64,000 nt of DNA from Bradyrhizobium ivorense. GTDB taxonomy: Bacteria; Pseudomonadota; Alphaproteobacteria; Rhizobiales; Xanthobacteraceae. Positions 1 through 8,412 of the stretch are shown in pieces. The stretch is taken from contig NZ_CAADFC020000004.1 of NCBI RefSeq assembly GCF_900696085.1, forward strand, positions 434,001 through 498,000. Direction: 5' to 3'. Each line of letters begins with the position of its first letter. Positions within the stretch are counted from its first letter, which is position 1. A program made the position numbers and the translations under genes. The notes under the pieces are model-generated. The model ran no database searches. It was not told the origin of the DNA and saw only the letters and a list, made by a program, of their open reading frames with translations.

Positions 1-1
1 T

Positions 2-106
2 TTCGAACTGCTGCAAAAGCCCTATTCGGCCGAGCAGCTCGCCCGCGTCCTGCACAAGGCCATGCGCGCGCGCCGCCTGAAGCGCGATCAGGCGACGGCG
101 GAGTGA
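2..106 (+). CDS. C-terminal end of a receiver-domain protein (partial)
   Basis: Only the last 34 codons are in the window, ending at the TGA at 104-106. The peptide begins FELLQKPYSAEQLARVL and ends in a basic tail. An L-x-KP-[FY]-x3-L-x3-L pattern is the usual end of a CheY-like receiver domain, where the Lys before Pro is the conserved switch lysine. The protein is therefore either a response regulator or a hybrid histidine kinase with a C-terminal receiver; the fragment cannot decide. The first codon is off the left edge. Confidence 0.6.
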   Translation, partial: FELLQKPYSAEQLARVLHKAMRARRLKRDQATAE

Positions 107-136
107 GTGAATGGCGTGCCGCAAACACGCTGTCAG

Positions 137-266
137 CCCCGTCATCCTGAGGTGCGAGCCCTTGCGAGCCTCGAAGGATCGACGGCCACCAGCGGGGCCG
201 TGCATCCTTCGAGGCTCGCCCAGCAGCGCAATTGCGCTGCGAGGCTCGCACCTCAGGATGACGGGG
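137..266. repeat. Dispersed palindromic element, CATCCTGAGGTGCGAG type
   Basis: Perfect 24-bp inverted arms at 137-160 and 243-266 enclose a second inner pair built on GCGAGCCTCGAAGGAT. The RNA would fold into a long hairpin. A second copy of the same family is at 15735-15844. It lies just downstream of the receiver-domain gene. Confidence 0.85.
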
Positions 267-482
267 ATGGGATTGAGCACATTGCCTCTCCACGCGTCCC
301 GTGCGCGAGCCATGCCGAGGGTCGTCTTAGACTAATTCATGGTGCAAACGCCTCAGGCGGAACGGATCGACGCGGGCTTTTCCAGGAACCAAAGCGGCCG
401 ACACGAAGTTGTCACGCCAGTACCGGATCGCGAGGCGAATTCGCATCCCGCAACTTCATTTCAGAAAAGCCAGGACAATTCA

Positions 483-840
483 TTCGTTCGCGCCAGCATC
501 GCGAAGGAAGCGGGCGCGCATCCCGACGAAGCGATATCATGGGATAACTTCGAGATATCATGGGATAACTTCGATGAGTGTTTCCAGATCAAAAGAATCA
601 GCCATCAGAAGGCATACAGCCTCGATGGCGCGTGCGCTGACATGGCTGAGGAATACGTTTCCTGCCTGCGACGCACCGAGATCGGATTTGACAACCCTGT
701 CACCTGCACACGTCTCCTCCGATACGCGCAGCAGTCGTCAAGGCCAGAGGACAACCGGCGCGTCTCGCATCCAAACCAGGTGAACAGGACGCCGCGCTCG
801 CGGTTTGCCGTCAGGCCTGTCCGGGAACCGATTGATTTCC
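483..840 (+). pseudogene. Decayed C-terminal remnant of an IS1595-like transposase
   Basis: In one frame this stretch reads AKEAGAHPDEAISWDNF, then QIKRISHQKAYSLDGACADM, then AEEYVSCLRRTEIG, then LLRYAQQSS and EDNRRVSHPNQVNR. I recognise these as the C-terminal part of IS1595 (ISXO2-like) DDE transposases, which typically read HADEAxxWDxL, KRINHxxAYSLDGACTNMAE, RLRRAEIGIHHHIAG, LLRYAQEASWRED and RRVSNGDQV. The HHHIAG block has decayed to unrelated residues and the N-terminal catalytic half is absent. A 21-bp unit is tandemly duplicated in frame (533-553 and 554-574). I see no terminal repeats. The open frame continues to 893 past the start of the next gene, but it has no plausible start or function. 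The assignment rests on remembered family motifs. Confidence 0.6.
533..574. repeat. Perfect 21-bp tandem duplication
   Basis: The unit GATATCATGGGATAACTTCGA occurs twice back to back. It lies inside the transposase remnant and keeps the frame, giving a doubled ISWDNFE-type peptide. Confidence 0.95.
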
Positions 841-856
841 CTCGCGTTGCAAACCC

Positions 857-2917
857 ATGGGCAAGGTCGCGGCCAAATCCGGATCGCAGCTAAAGAAGAG
901 GTCGTCCACCGAGACCTCGTCGTCTGCCAAGCGCGCCAAAGCAAAGACCAAGGCAAAGCCGCCCGATAAAGACGTCGAGGAGCAGGCCGCGGACGATACG
1001 TCCGAATTCGTCGACGTGACCGCCGAGAATGGCGACCATACCGAGCCGCCGCCGCCGGAGGCGCTTGAACCCGATCCCGAACTGTCGCCCGAGGAAGCCG
1101 AGCAGGTCCGCAAAGAGTATTTGCTGACGCGGTTCTGGATCAGCGCGCGCGGCTATTGGGGCCGCAGCGGCGACCGCCTGGCGTGGCTGTTCACGATCGG
1201 CCTCGGGCTACTCATCATCGCCCATGTCGCGGTTCAGTACGGCATCAATGTCTGGAATCGCGAGATCTTCGATGCGATCGAGAAGCGCGATTCGATCAGC
1301 GTCTTCCAGCTGACGGCGATCTTCGTTCCGCTCGCGATCGGCAGCGTGCTGCTCGGCGTCGCCCAGGTGTTCGCCCGGATGGGCATCCAGCGCCGCTGGC
1401 GCGCCTGGCTGACCAACGCGGTGGTATCGCGCTGGCTGACCAACGGCCGCTACTATCAGCTCAACCTGGTCGAGGGCGATCACAAGAACCCGGAATATCG
1501 CATCGCCGAGGATCTGCGGATCGCAACCGACTCGCCGGTCGACTTCGTCGCCGGCGTCACCTCCGCGCTGCTGTCCGCGATCACCTTCATCGTCGTGCTC
1601 TGGACGATCGGCGGCGCGCTGACGCTGACACTCGGCGGCTCCTCCATCACCATCCCCGGCTTCCTCGTCGTCGCCGCCGTCATCTATGCCGCGATCGCGT
1701 CCGGCTCGATCATGGCGATCGGCCGCAGCTTCGCGCAGATCTCCGAGGACAAGAACCAGGCCGAGGCCGAACTCCGCTATACCCTGACCCGCGTGCGCGA
1801 GAACGGCGAGAGCATCGCGCTGCTCGGCGGCGAGGCCGAAGAGCGCGACGGCATCGACAGGACATTCTCGAACGTGCTGCGGCAATGGGCGCGGCTCGCC
1901 GGCCAGCACATGCGCACGACACTGGTGTCGCAGGGGTCGAACCTGATCGCGCCGGTCGTTCCGCTGCTGCTGTGTGCGCCAAAATTTCTCGACGGCAGCA
2001 TGTCGCTGGGCCAGGTGATGCAGGCGGCCTCGGCCTTCACCATCGTGCAGACCGCGTTCGGATGGCTGGTCGACAATTATCCGCGGCTGGCCGACTGGAA
2101 CGCCTGCGCGCGCCGCATCGCTTCGCTGATGATGTCGCTGGACGGGCTCGAGCGCGCCGAGACCGGCGACGGCTTTGGCCGCATCCAGCGTGACGAAACC
2201 GAAGGCGCGGCGATGCTCAGCCTCAACGATCTCTCGGTCACACTCGATGACGGCACCGCCGTGGTCGGCGAGACCGAGGTGGAAATCGTAGCCGGCGAGC
2301 GTTTGCTGGTCGCCGGCGAGTCCGGCACCGGCAAGAGCACGCTGGTGCGGGCGATCGCCGGGCTATGGCCGTGGGGCGGCGGCAGCGTCGGCCTGCACGC
2401 GGATCGCCGCCTGTTCATGCTGCCGCAAAAGTCCTACGTGCCGTCCGGCACGCTGCGGCGCGCAGTGGCCTATCCGGGCGCCGCAGATGACTGGAGCGTC
2501 GAAGAGATGGGCGAAGCCCTGTACAAGGTCGGCCTCGATCATCTCAAGGACAAGCTCGAAGAGGATGCGCCGTGGGACCAGACTTTGTCCGGCGGCGAAA
2601 AGCAGCGGCTCGCCTTTGCCCGTCTGCTGCTGCACAGCCCTGACATCGTCGTGCTCGACGAGGCGACCTCGGCGCTCGACGAGAAGAGCCAGGACAAGAT
2701 GATGGAGATGGTGACGAAGGAGTTGCCGAAGGCGACCATCGTCAGCGTCGGTCATCGCGCCGAGCTCGAGGCCTTCCACAGCCGCAAGATCGTGCTGGAG
2801 CGGCGCAAGGGTGGCGCCAAGCTGGTCAGCGACATCGACCTGATTCCGCGCAAGGGCAGGCGAAGGTTGTTCGGGCGCTTTCTGGGGCAGCGGAACGCAG
2901 CGGGCAGAGCGGCGTAA
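857..2917 (+). CDS. BacA/SbmA-type ABC transporter, fused permease and ATPase
   Basis: A 686-residue inner-membrane half-transporter. Residues 1-85 are a charged, low-complexity tail, first Lys-rich then acidic. Residues about 100-420 hold the membrane segments and resemble the SbmA/BacA-type membrane domain (ARGYWG, IQRRWRAWLT, NPEYRIAEDLR). The ATPase follows, with Walker A GESGTGKST near 487-495, signature LSGGEKQR near 576 and Walker B IVVLDEATSALD near 596. The YddA/Rv1819c/BclA type carries both modules on one chain and probably works as a homodimer. In Bradyrhizobium, BclA imports plant antimicrobial peptides during symbiosis, but several paralogues exist and I cannot say this is BclA. 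The ATG at 857 lacks a clear Shine-Dalgarno; an internal start after the acidic tail is possible. It starts inside the tail of the transposase remnant. Confidence 0.85.
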   Translation: MGKVAAKSGSQLKKRSSTETSSSAKRAKAKTKAKPPDKDVEEQAADDTSEFVDVTAENGDHTEPPPPEALEPDPELSPEEAEQVRKEYLLTRFWISARGYWGRSGDRLAWLFTIGLGLLIIAHVAVQYGINVWNREIFDAIEKRDSISVFQLTAIFVPLAIGSVLLGVAQVFARMGIQRRWRAWLTNAVVSRWLTNGRYYQLNLVEGDHKNPEYRIAEDLRIATDSPVDFVAGVTSALLSAITFIVVLWTIGGALTLTLGGSSITIPGFLVVAAVIYAAIASGSIMAIGRSFAQISEDKNQAEAELRYTLTRVRENGESIALLGGEAEERDGIDRTFSNVLRQWARLAGQHMRTTLVSQGSNLIAPVVPLLLCAPKFLDGSMSLGQVMQAASAFTIVQTAFGWLVDNYPRLADWNACARRIASLMMSLDGLERAETGDGFGRIQRDETEGAAMLSLNDLSVTLDDGTAVVGETEVEIVAGERLLVAGESGTGKSTLVRAIAGLWPWGGGSVGLHADRRLFMLPQKSYVPSGTLRRAVAYPGAADDWSVEEMGEALYKVGLDHLKDKLEEDAPWDQTLSGGEKQRLAFARLLLHSPDIVVLDEATSALDEKSQDKMMEMVTKELPKATIVSVGHRAELEAFHSRKIVLERRKGGAKLVSDIDLIPRKGRRRLFGRFLGQRNAAGRAA

Positions 2918-2979
2918 CGGCCCGTTGGAGTCGGCGGCAAAACCGGCTATGCATGCGCCGCTTTTGACGAGGATACCGC

Positions 2980-3807
2980 TTGATCCCCAGCAACGATCTT
3001 TCACCGGCGCCGTTCGGCGCGTTCGCGCCGAATCCGGCGCAGGCCGCGATCATCCGGCTTGCGCATGCGACCGGGCTGAAGCGCGGCGCGTTCCGGCCCT
3101 GGCTGTCGCGGCTGGTCAACCTGTTCGGCGCGGGGCCGCTCGACGTGCCGTATCAGGGCGCCTCGTTCCGTTTCTATCATCAGGCCAGCGCCACCGAGCG
3201 CGGCGCGCTGTTCAATCCCGATTACAATCTCGAGGAGCTGCAGTTCCTGCGCCGCCATGTCGCCGCGGGCGGCACCTTCGTCGATCTCGGCGCCAATGTC
3301 GGCACCTACGCGCTGGCGCTGGCGCGCGACGTCGGGCCGACTGGAAAGGTGATCGCGATCGAGCCGCATCCGGTGACGCATGCGCGGCTCGCCTTCAACA
3401 CGGCGGCCTCCGGCTATACGCAGGTGCGACTGGTCGCCGCCGCCGCGGGCCCGACCGACGGCGAATTGATGATCGAGACCGACGGCGACAATCTCGGCGC
3501 CAGCCACATCGTCACCGGCACGCCGACGGGCAAGGCCTTCAAGGTGCCGTCGCTGCGGCTGCAGCGCATCCTTGAGGAGGCCGGCGCGCGCCAGGTCGAC
3601 GCGCTGAAGATCGACGTCGAGGGCTTTGAGGATCGCGTGCTGATCGGCTTCTTCCGCGACGCGCCTGAAGCGCTGTGGCCGCGCGCGGTGGTGATCGAGC
3701 ATCTGTCGAAGGATGAATGGACCGACGACTGCATTGCCGACATGCACATGCGTGGTTACGTCGACCAGGGCCGCACGCGCAGCAACACGCTGCTCGTGCG
3801 CGGGTGA
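2980..3807 (+). CDS. FkbM family SAM-dependent methyltransferase
   Basis: A 275-residue protein with the FkbM pattern: the glycine-rich SAM loop FVDLGANVGTYALALA at about residues 98-113, the acidic strand end VIAIEPHP that binds the ribose of SAM, and the late motif LKIDVEGFE at about 208-216. FkbM-family enzymes methylate hydroxyls on sugars or small molecules, but the substrate here is unknown. I chose TTG at 2980 because GACGAGGA lies six bases upstream and no in-frame ATG fits better. It follows the ABC transporter by 62 bp on the same strand and may be cotranscribed. A palindromic repeat follows its stop. Confidence 0.8.
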   Translation: MIPSNDLSPAPFGAFAPNPAQAAIIRLAHATGLKRGAFRPWLSRLVNLFGAGPLDVPYQGASFRFYHQASATERGALFNPDYNLEELQFLRRHVAAGGTFVDLGANVGTYALALARDVGPTGKVIAIEPHPVTHARLAFNTAASGYTQVRLVAAAAGPTDGELMIETDGDNLGASHIVTGTPTGKAFKVPSLRLQRILEEAGARQVDALKIDVEGFEDRVLIGFFRDAPEALWPRAVVIEHLSKDEWTDDCIADMHMRGYVDQGRTRSNTLLVRG

Positions 3808-3833
3808 GTTTTGGCCGCTCCGGACGACGGACC

Positions 3834-3967
3834 TATCTTCCCCTTCCCCCTGAAAGGGGGAAGGTCGGGATGGGGGTCAGCCACAGACGATGCTCTCAGC
3901 GGAGAGAGCAGATCCCCACCCGCTTTGCTCTTGCGAGCAAAGCGACCTCCCCTTTGCAGGGGGAGGT
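3834..3967. repeat. Dispersed palindromic element, TTCCCCCTGAAAGGGGGAAGG type
   Basis: Nested inverted repeats: TTCCCCCT/AGGGGGAA near 3842-3863, GATGGGGGT against ATCCCCACC, TTGCTC/GAGCAA, and CCTCCCC/GGGGGAGG at the end. A close copy is at 20524-20656. It fills the gap between the methyltransferase and the VOC gene. Confidence 0.8.
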
Positions 3968-4016
3968 AGAGCGAGATTGCGGACGCACATCCGCCAGCAA
4001 GAAAGGAAACCTCGCG

Positions 4017-4403
4017 ATGATCGACCACGTCGGCTTTTCAGTTTCCGACTACGCGCGCGCAAAAGCGTTCTATCAGGCGGCGCTGGCGCCGCTCGGCTAC
4101 GGCCTGATCATGGAAGTGCCGGCTGAGGTGACCGGGCACGGGCCCGCGGCCGGCTTCGGCGCCAATGGCAAGCCGGACTTCTGGATTGGCGGCGAAGGCG
4201 CGATGAACAAGCCGGTGCATGTCGCCATCACGGCAAAGGACCGCGCCACCGTCGACGCCTTCTACCAGGCGGCGATATCGGCCGGCGGCCGCGACAATGG
4301 CGCACCGGGCATTCGCCCGCATTATCACCAAAACTACTACGGAGCGTTCGTGCTCGATCCCGACGGCCACAACATCGAGGCGGTCTGCCACACGCCTGAA
4401 TGA
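4017..4403 (+). CDS. VOC (glyoxalase/bleomycin resistance) family protein
   Basis: A 128-residue single-domain protein starting MIDHVGFSVSDYARAKAFYQ and ending DPDGHNIEAVCHTPE, both typical of the vicinal-oxygen-chelate fold. It has two beta-alpha-beta-beta-beta modules, with candidate metal ligands His4, His68 (KPVHVAI) and Glu121 (NIEAV). Family members act as glyoxalases, extradiol dioxygenases or resistance proteins; substrate unknown. ATG at 4017 is preceded by GAAAGGAAA, a good ribosome site. Longer upstream reading runs through the palindromic repeat and is not coding. The stop overlaps a possible ATGA start of the next gene. Confidence 0.85.
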   Translation: MIDHVGFSVSDYARAKAFYQAALAPLGYGLIMEVPAEVTGHGPAAGFGANGKPDFWIGGEGAMNKPVHVAITAKDRATVDAFYQAAISAGGRDNGAPGIRPHYHQNYYGAFVLDPDGHNIEAVCHTPE

Positions 4404-4465
4404 GCTCAAGCGGCGCAGGAACGTCGCAGCACGCGGCCGGTTATCGCTTCGACATCAATGGAGCC

Positions 4466-4720
4466 ATGATGCCGATCGAGCCGCCCGAGATTCCGCCGAC
4501 GACGCCGGGCACGCCGGGCGAGCCGCCGCCGGGGATTCCTCCCGGCAATCCCAACCCCGAGGTTCCGCCGCCGGTGCATGAACCGGGCGAACCGGCGCGG
4601 CCGGACGAACTGCCCGGCAACACGCCCGAGGAGTCACCGGTGCGCGGGCCGCCCGGTCCGACCGGCCCGCCGCCCGCGACGGATCGCCAACAGACGCGGG
4701 CGAATTGGCTGCACCCCTAG
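4466..4720 (+). CDS. Small proline-rich hypothetical protein
   Basis: 84 residues from MMPIEPPEIPPTTPG, with about a third proline and many PGEP/PP-type repeats, no hydrophobic segment and no cysteine. It looks intrinsically disordered. ATG at 4466 (or 4469) has ATGGAG just upstream; an alternative ATG at 4400 overlaps the VOC stop (ATGA) and would add 22 residues. Similar short proline-rich proteins occur in Bradyrhizobium; function unknown. Confidence 0.55.
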   Translation: MMPIEPPEIPPTTPGTPGEPPPGIPPGNPNPEVPPPVHEPGEPARPDELPGNTPEESPVRGPPGPTGPPPATDRQQTRANWLHP

Positions 4721-4975
4721 CCACTGTTTGCGCACGATGTTTGCGCGCGGCGCGCGGCGAGTTCCACGACGAATAGTTGTGTCCGGGCATTTCTTCTGAA
4801 TGCGCCGTGAACAAAGTCATATGCAACCCGTTATGATGCCGAAATAAACTGCGTCCGCGATTCGTTGCTCGCCACAATGCGGCCTCACCGCTGGAGGTTC
4901 ATCGTGTCGCCGAATTTGTTCGGTTCTCACGTTTTCTTCTTCCTGCCCAGACCTTCCGCCGGGGATTCCAAGATC

Positions 4976-7186
4976 ATGACAAAGCTTCGTCTCGTGCTGC
5001 TCGCCACGACTGCACTGACGGTGTCGCAGTTCGCCGCCTCCGCATCGCATGCGCAAACTGCGCCGCTCGTCGTCGCCCAGGCGCAGCCACGGGAAGAGAC
5101 TGGACCGGACGGACGACCGAAGCAGCCGGCGCGACCCGCGCCGGGCGGACCCGCTGCGCATCCGCCGGGACAGCCTCCGGCCGCCGCGCCCGCACGTCCC
5201 GCACCAACACCGCCGGCCCCGCCGCCCGCGGCAGCACCTGCACGTCCGACACCGCCGCCCCCGCCGCCCGCAGCCGCACCAGCACATCCGACGCCGCCTG
5301 CTCCGCCTGCGGCCGCACCGGCACGGCCGGCTCCGCCGCCGCCCCCGCCCGCGGCCGCGCCTGCCCGTCCGACACCGCCGCCACCTCCGGCCGCAGCGCC
5401 CGCGCATCCGACGCCGACCCCGCCACCCGCGGCCGCACCGGCGCGTCCGACGCCAACTCCGCCACCCGCGGCCGCACCGGCGCGTCCAACGCCCCCGCCG
5501 CCGCCCGCGGCTGCCCCGGCGCGTCCCACACCGACACCACCGCCTGCCGCCGCAACGCCCGAGCGGCCGAGCCCTCCGACACCGGGCGCCGCTCCGCCGG
5601 CTCGCCCCGGAGCGCCGCCCGCGGCAGCAACGCCTACGCCGGCCACGCCGAGCCCGACGCCAGGTGCGCGCCCGCAAGGTGGACCGCCGCCGGGCGCTCC
5701 CGGCGCACGGCCAGCCCCAGGCACGCCGCCCGGTGGCGCCACGCCGGCACCGCAGGGTTCGCCCGCACCTTCGCCGACGACACCGCCCGCTGCAGGTGGC
5801 GCGACGCCGCCGGCACGGCCGGGCACGCTGCCGACGCAGCCCGGTGGTGCCGCCACTCCGGCGCCGACGCCTCCGCCCGCGGCCGGTGGTGTGCCGCCGG
5901 CGCGGCCCGGTGCACCTGGCGCTACGCCGACGACCCCGCCGCCCGCAGCAGGTGTGCCCCCGGCACGGCCCGGCGCGCCCGGTGCAACACCGACAACTCC
6001 GCCGCCGGCAGGTGGAGCCGCAGCCACGCCACCGGCGGGCGGAGCCCCGCTGGTGCGCCGCGACGGCGCCACCGCGCCGAGCGTGGTGCCCGGCTCGGCG
6101 GCCGCAACGCCGCCGCCCGGCCGCGCGCAATACGCCCCGCCGACGGTCGCACCGGCGTTCCAGCGCGCGCCGACGGTTGCAGCCCCGCTGCCGCCACCGC
6201 CGCGGCATGACAACATCAAGCCGCTCGCGATCGGCGCTGCGGTCGGGGCCGGCGTGGTCGCCGGCGCCCTCATCGGCGGCACCATCGCCGACCTGCACAA
6301 CGAGCGGCGCGAGGTGGTCGAGGACGGCCGCACCATCTACACCGAGCCCGACCGCATCATCGTCCGCGACCCGAGCGGCCAGGCCTATGTCCGCGGCGAC
6401 GATATCTATCGCTTCCGCTACGGCGCGCGCGACATCCGCACCGAGACGGTCGGCGGCGAGACCCGCACCGTCGTGGTGCGGCCCGACGGCACCGAGATCA
6501 TCACGGTGGTCGGCCGCGACGGCCAGATGCTGCGCCGGATCCGCAGGGATCGCGGCGGCCGCGAGGTCGTCATCATCGACAACAGCTACCGCGATCCGCG
6601 CGCGGTCGGCGGCTTCTATGTCGACGTGCCGCCGCCGGTGGTGAACATTCCCTACGACCGCTACATCGTCAGCGCCGACGATGCCTCGCCCGACGTGATC
6701 TACGAGACCATGGAGGCGCCGCCGGTGGAGCGGATCGACCGCCGCTACTCGCTCGACGAGATCCGCTACAGCCCCAACGTCCGGATGCGGATGCCGAGCG
6801 TCGACATCGACACCATCACCTTCGACACCGGGTCGTGGACCATCCCGCCGGACCAGGCCGCGAAGCTGCAGGTGATCGCCGACGGCATCAACCGCGCGCT
6901 CCAGCGCAACCCGAGCGAGGTGTTCCTGATCGAGGGCCACACCGACGCGGTCGGTAACGACGTCGACAATCTGTCGCTGTCGGATCGCCGGGCGCAGTCG
7001 GCGGCGGAATTGCTGACCCAGCAGTTCAACGTGCCGGCCGAGAACCTGACCTCGCAGGGCTACGGCGAGCAGTATCTCAAGGAGCAGACCGACGGACCGA
7101 GCCGCATCAACCGGCGCGTCACCGTCCGCCGCATCACCCCGCTGCTCAACGGCGGCACCGCCTCCGCCGCGCCGCCGCCGCGCTGA
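4976..7186 (+). CDS. OmpA-family outer membrane protein with long Pro/Ala-rich region
   Basis: 736 residues. Start chosen at MTKLRLVLLATTALTVSQFA, a Sec signal peptide probably cut after SASHAQ. Residues about 40-400 are Pro/Ala-rich; the first part has nine units of the form AAAPA[RH]P[TA]P plus a degenerate tenth. Next comes a glycine-zipper-like hydrophobic stretch, IGAAVGAGVVAGALIGGTI, then an RcnB/YXWGXW-like charged region rich in VRGDD, VVVRPDG and VIIDNSYRDP, and last an OmpA C-terminal peptidoglycan-binding domain (ITFDTGSW, IEGHTDAVGND, LSLSDRRAQSAAELL, INRRVTVRRI). The domain likely tethers the protein to the cell wall; the Pro-rich arm could span the periplasm. A possible promoter has TATGAT at 4832-4837. 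A strong terminator follows. Confidence 0.85.
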   Translation: MTKLRLVLLATTALTVSQFAASASHAQTAPLVVAQAQPREETGPDGRPKQPARPAPGGPAAHPPGQPPAAAPARPAPTPPAPPPAAAPARPTPPPPPPAAAPAHPTPPAPPAAAPARPAPPPPPPAAAPARPTPPPPPAAAPAHPTPTPPPAAAPARPTPTPPPAAAPARPTPPPPPAAAPARPTPTPPPAAATPERPSPPTPGAAPPARPGAPPAAATPTPATPSPTPGARPQGGPPPGAPGARPAPGTPPGGATPAPQGSPAPSPTTPPAAGGATPPARPGTLPTQPGGAATPAPTPPPAAGGVPPARPGAPGATPTTPPPAAGVPPARPGAPGATPTTPPPAGGAAATPPAGGAPLVRRDGATAPSVVPGSAAATPPPGRAQYAPPTVAPAFQRAPTVAAPLPPPPRHDNIKPLAIGAAVGAGVVAGALIGGTIADLHNERREVVEDGRTIYTEPDRIIVRDPSGQAYVRGDDIYRFRYGARDIRTETVGGETRTVVVRPDGTEIITVVGRDGQMLRRIRRDRGGREVVIIDNSYRDPRAVGGFYVDVPPPVVNIPYDRYIVSADDASPDVIYETMEAPPVERIDRRYSLDEIRYSPNVRMRMPSVDIDTITFDTGSWTIPPDQAAKLQVIADGINRALQRNPSEVFLIEGHTDAVGNDVDNLSLSDRRAQSAAELLTQQFNVPAENLTSQGYGEQYLKEQTDGPSRINRRVTVRRITPLLNGGTASAAPPPR

Positions 7187-7209
7187 GCGGGTGACCCATT
7201 ACGATGTGA

Positions 7210-7238
7210 AATGGCCGGGAGCGATCCCGGCCATTTTT
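7210..7238 (+). terminator. Intrinsic terminator of the OmpA-family gene
   Basis: Perfect 11-bp stem AATGGCCGGGA (7210-7220) and TCCCGGCCATT (7225-7235), loop GCGA, followed by a T-run, 24 bp after the stop codon. Confidence 0.9.
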
Positions 7239-7345
7239 GTTTGAGGAGCCGGACGCAGGGACGCGCTTCCTAAAATGACGAAAAACAACCCCATGCAAAG
7301 TAGCCGCCTCCACCACAAGCGGTATGATTGTATTGCAGAGAATGC

Positions 7346-7711
7346 TCACCGCCCCATCTGCGCGGGATCGTAGAAGAAGCGCTCCTCGATCAACTCCTCG
7401 CCGCGCCAGGTCTGCCAGGCGACCTCCTCCATGCTGCGGACCTTGCCGTCCTTGCCGGTGAATTCGAACCGCCAGCAGATCGCGGAATGATCGCCGTCGA
7501 GCAGCAGCGGCCCGAGCCGCGTGGTTTTCACGCCGGCGACCGCGGCCAGCACCGCCGCCTCGCGCGCCGCCAGCGCCTCGCGCCCGACCCGCCGTTCGCC
7601 GTCGTTCTCCTGGGTGCGGGCGTCGGCGGCGTAGAAGTTTTTGATCGCGCCGACATGGTCGTTGGCTTCGACCGTGTCGGCGAAGGCCTGCAGGGTTTTC
7701 AGGGACGGCAT
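7346..7711 (-). CDS. NTF2-like (SnoaL-type) protein
   Basis: 121 residues from MPSLKTLQAFADTVEANDHV. The order of a helical start (AIKNFYAADARTQEND), VGREAL, then three beta-strand blocks (SAICWRFEFTGKDGK, EEVAWQTWRGEELIEERFFYD) matches the SnoaL/NTF2-like cone fold, which covers isomerases, hydrolases and ligand-binding proteins. The last line HFFxD-like is usual for this family. ATG at 7711 has ATGGAG upstream. It is divergent from a TetR regulator with two operator-like dyads between them, so it is probably controlled by that regulator; the ligand is unknown. Confidence 0.75.
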   Translation of the reverse strand: MPSLKTLQAFADTVEANDHVGAIKNFYAADARTQENDGERRVGREALAAREAAVLAAVAGVKTTRLGPLLLDGDHSAICWRFEFTGKDGKVRSMEEVAWQTWRGEELIEERFFYDPAQMGR

Positions 7712-7726
7712 AGCGATGCTCCATTT

Positions 7727-7762
7727 ACCGACTATTGGTCGGTATTTATCGACTGCAAGTCG
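7727..7762. promoter_or_regulatory. Two operator-like dyads between NTF2-like and TetR genes
   Basis: Dyad 1 is ACCGAC-TATTG-GTCGGT at 7727-7743. Dyad 2 is CGACT-GCA-AGTCG at 7750-7762. The half-sites share the CGAC/GTCG core and the centres are 21 bp apart, about two helical turns, so both face the same side of the DNA. This fits a TetR dimer pair repressing both divergent genes. Confidence 0.7.
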
Positions 7763-7806
7763 GTAAGTCAATTGGCTTGCAGATGGAACTGAGTTAGAGA
7801 TGGATC

Positions 7807-8394
7807 ATGGCAACCCAGGCCGAGCGGCGCGAGAAGACCAGAGCGGCGATCGTCAAGGCGGCGCGTCGCATCTTTGGCGAGCGCGGTTTTGCGGCGGCGA
7901 CGATGGACGACATCGCCAGTGGCGCGCGGGTGGCAAAGGGCGCGGTCTATCATCACTTCGCGACCAAGGAGGCGGTCTTCGAGGCGGTGTTCGAGCAGGT
8001 CTCGCTCGACCTCGTCGCCGATCTCGATCGCATCTCGCGCGCGGAAAACGATCCGCTCGCGGCGATGGCCGCGGGCACGCAGGGCTATTTCGCGGCCTGC
8101 GCCAAAGGCCCGACCGGCCAGATCATTCTGCGCGATGGCCCCGCCGTACTCGGCTGGGAGCGCTGGCGCGAGATCGACGCCAAACATTTCGGCGGAAAGT
8201 TTCCGCGCGCGCTTTCGGCGGCGATGGAGGCCGGCGTGATCGCAAAGCAGCCGATCGAGCCCCTGGCGCGGCTGCTGCTCGGCGCGGTGACGGAGGCCGC
8301 GGTTGCGGTGTCGGCCGGACCGGACATCGGCAAGAGCGGCGCGGATTACGCGCGTGCATTTCGCTCGCTGCTGGATGCGCTCAGGGTGAAGTAG
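7807..8394 (+). CDS. TetR family transcriptional regulator
   Basis: 195 residues. The N-terminal 50 form the TetR helix-turn-helix: TRAAIVKAARRIFGERGF, ATMDDIASGARVAKGAVYHH and FATKEAVFEAVF, with the usual G-VYHHF recognition helix. The C-terminal half (about 60-195) is a helical ligand-binding and dimerisation domain with no recognisable ligand signature. ATG at 7807 has AGAGATGG upstream. The two dyads between this gene and the divergent NTF2-like gene are the likely operators, giving autoregulation. Confidence 0.9.
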   Translation: MATQAERREKTRAAIVKAARRIFGERGFAAATMDDIASGARVAKGAVYHHFATKEAVFEAVFEQVSLDLVADLDRISRAENDPLAAMAAGTQGYFAACAKGPTGQIILRDGPAVLGWERWREIDAKHFGGKFPRALSAAMEAGVIAKQPIEPLARLLLGAVTEAAVAVSAGPDIGKSGADYARAFRSLLDALRVK

Positions 8395-8412
8395 GCCGCA
8401 AATCTCTCCACA

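Noticed and set aside
533..574. Resemblance of ATAACTTCG to a loxP half-site
   Set aside because: Nine bases only, no dyad with the spacer, and the pair is explained as a tandem duplication in a transposase remnant.
4400..4465. Extension of the Pro-rich small protein to an ATG overlapping the VOC stop
   Set aside because: The added residues (SSSGAGTSQHAAGYRF) are not of the same character and the internal ATG has a better ribosome site, though the overlap is not excluded.
4817..6940. 707-codon open frame on the minus strand
   Set aside because: It is the mirror of the Pro/Ala-rich OmpA-family gene. Its peptide is an Arg/Cys/Gly-rich low-complexity shadow with no domain.
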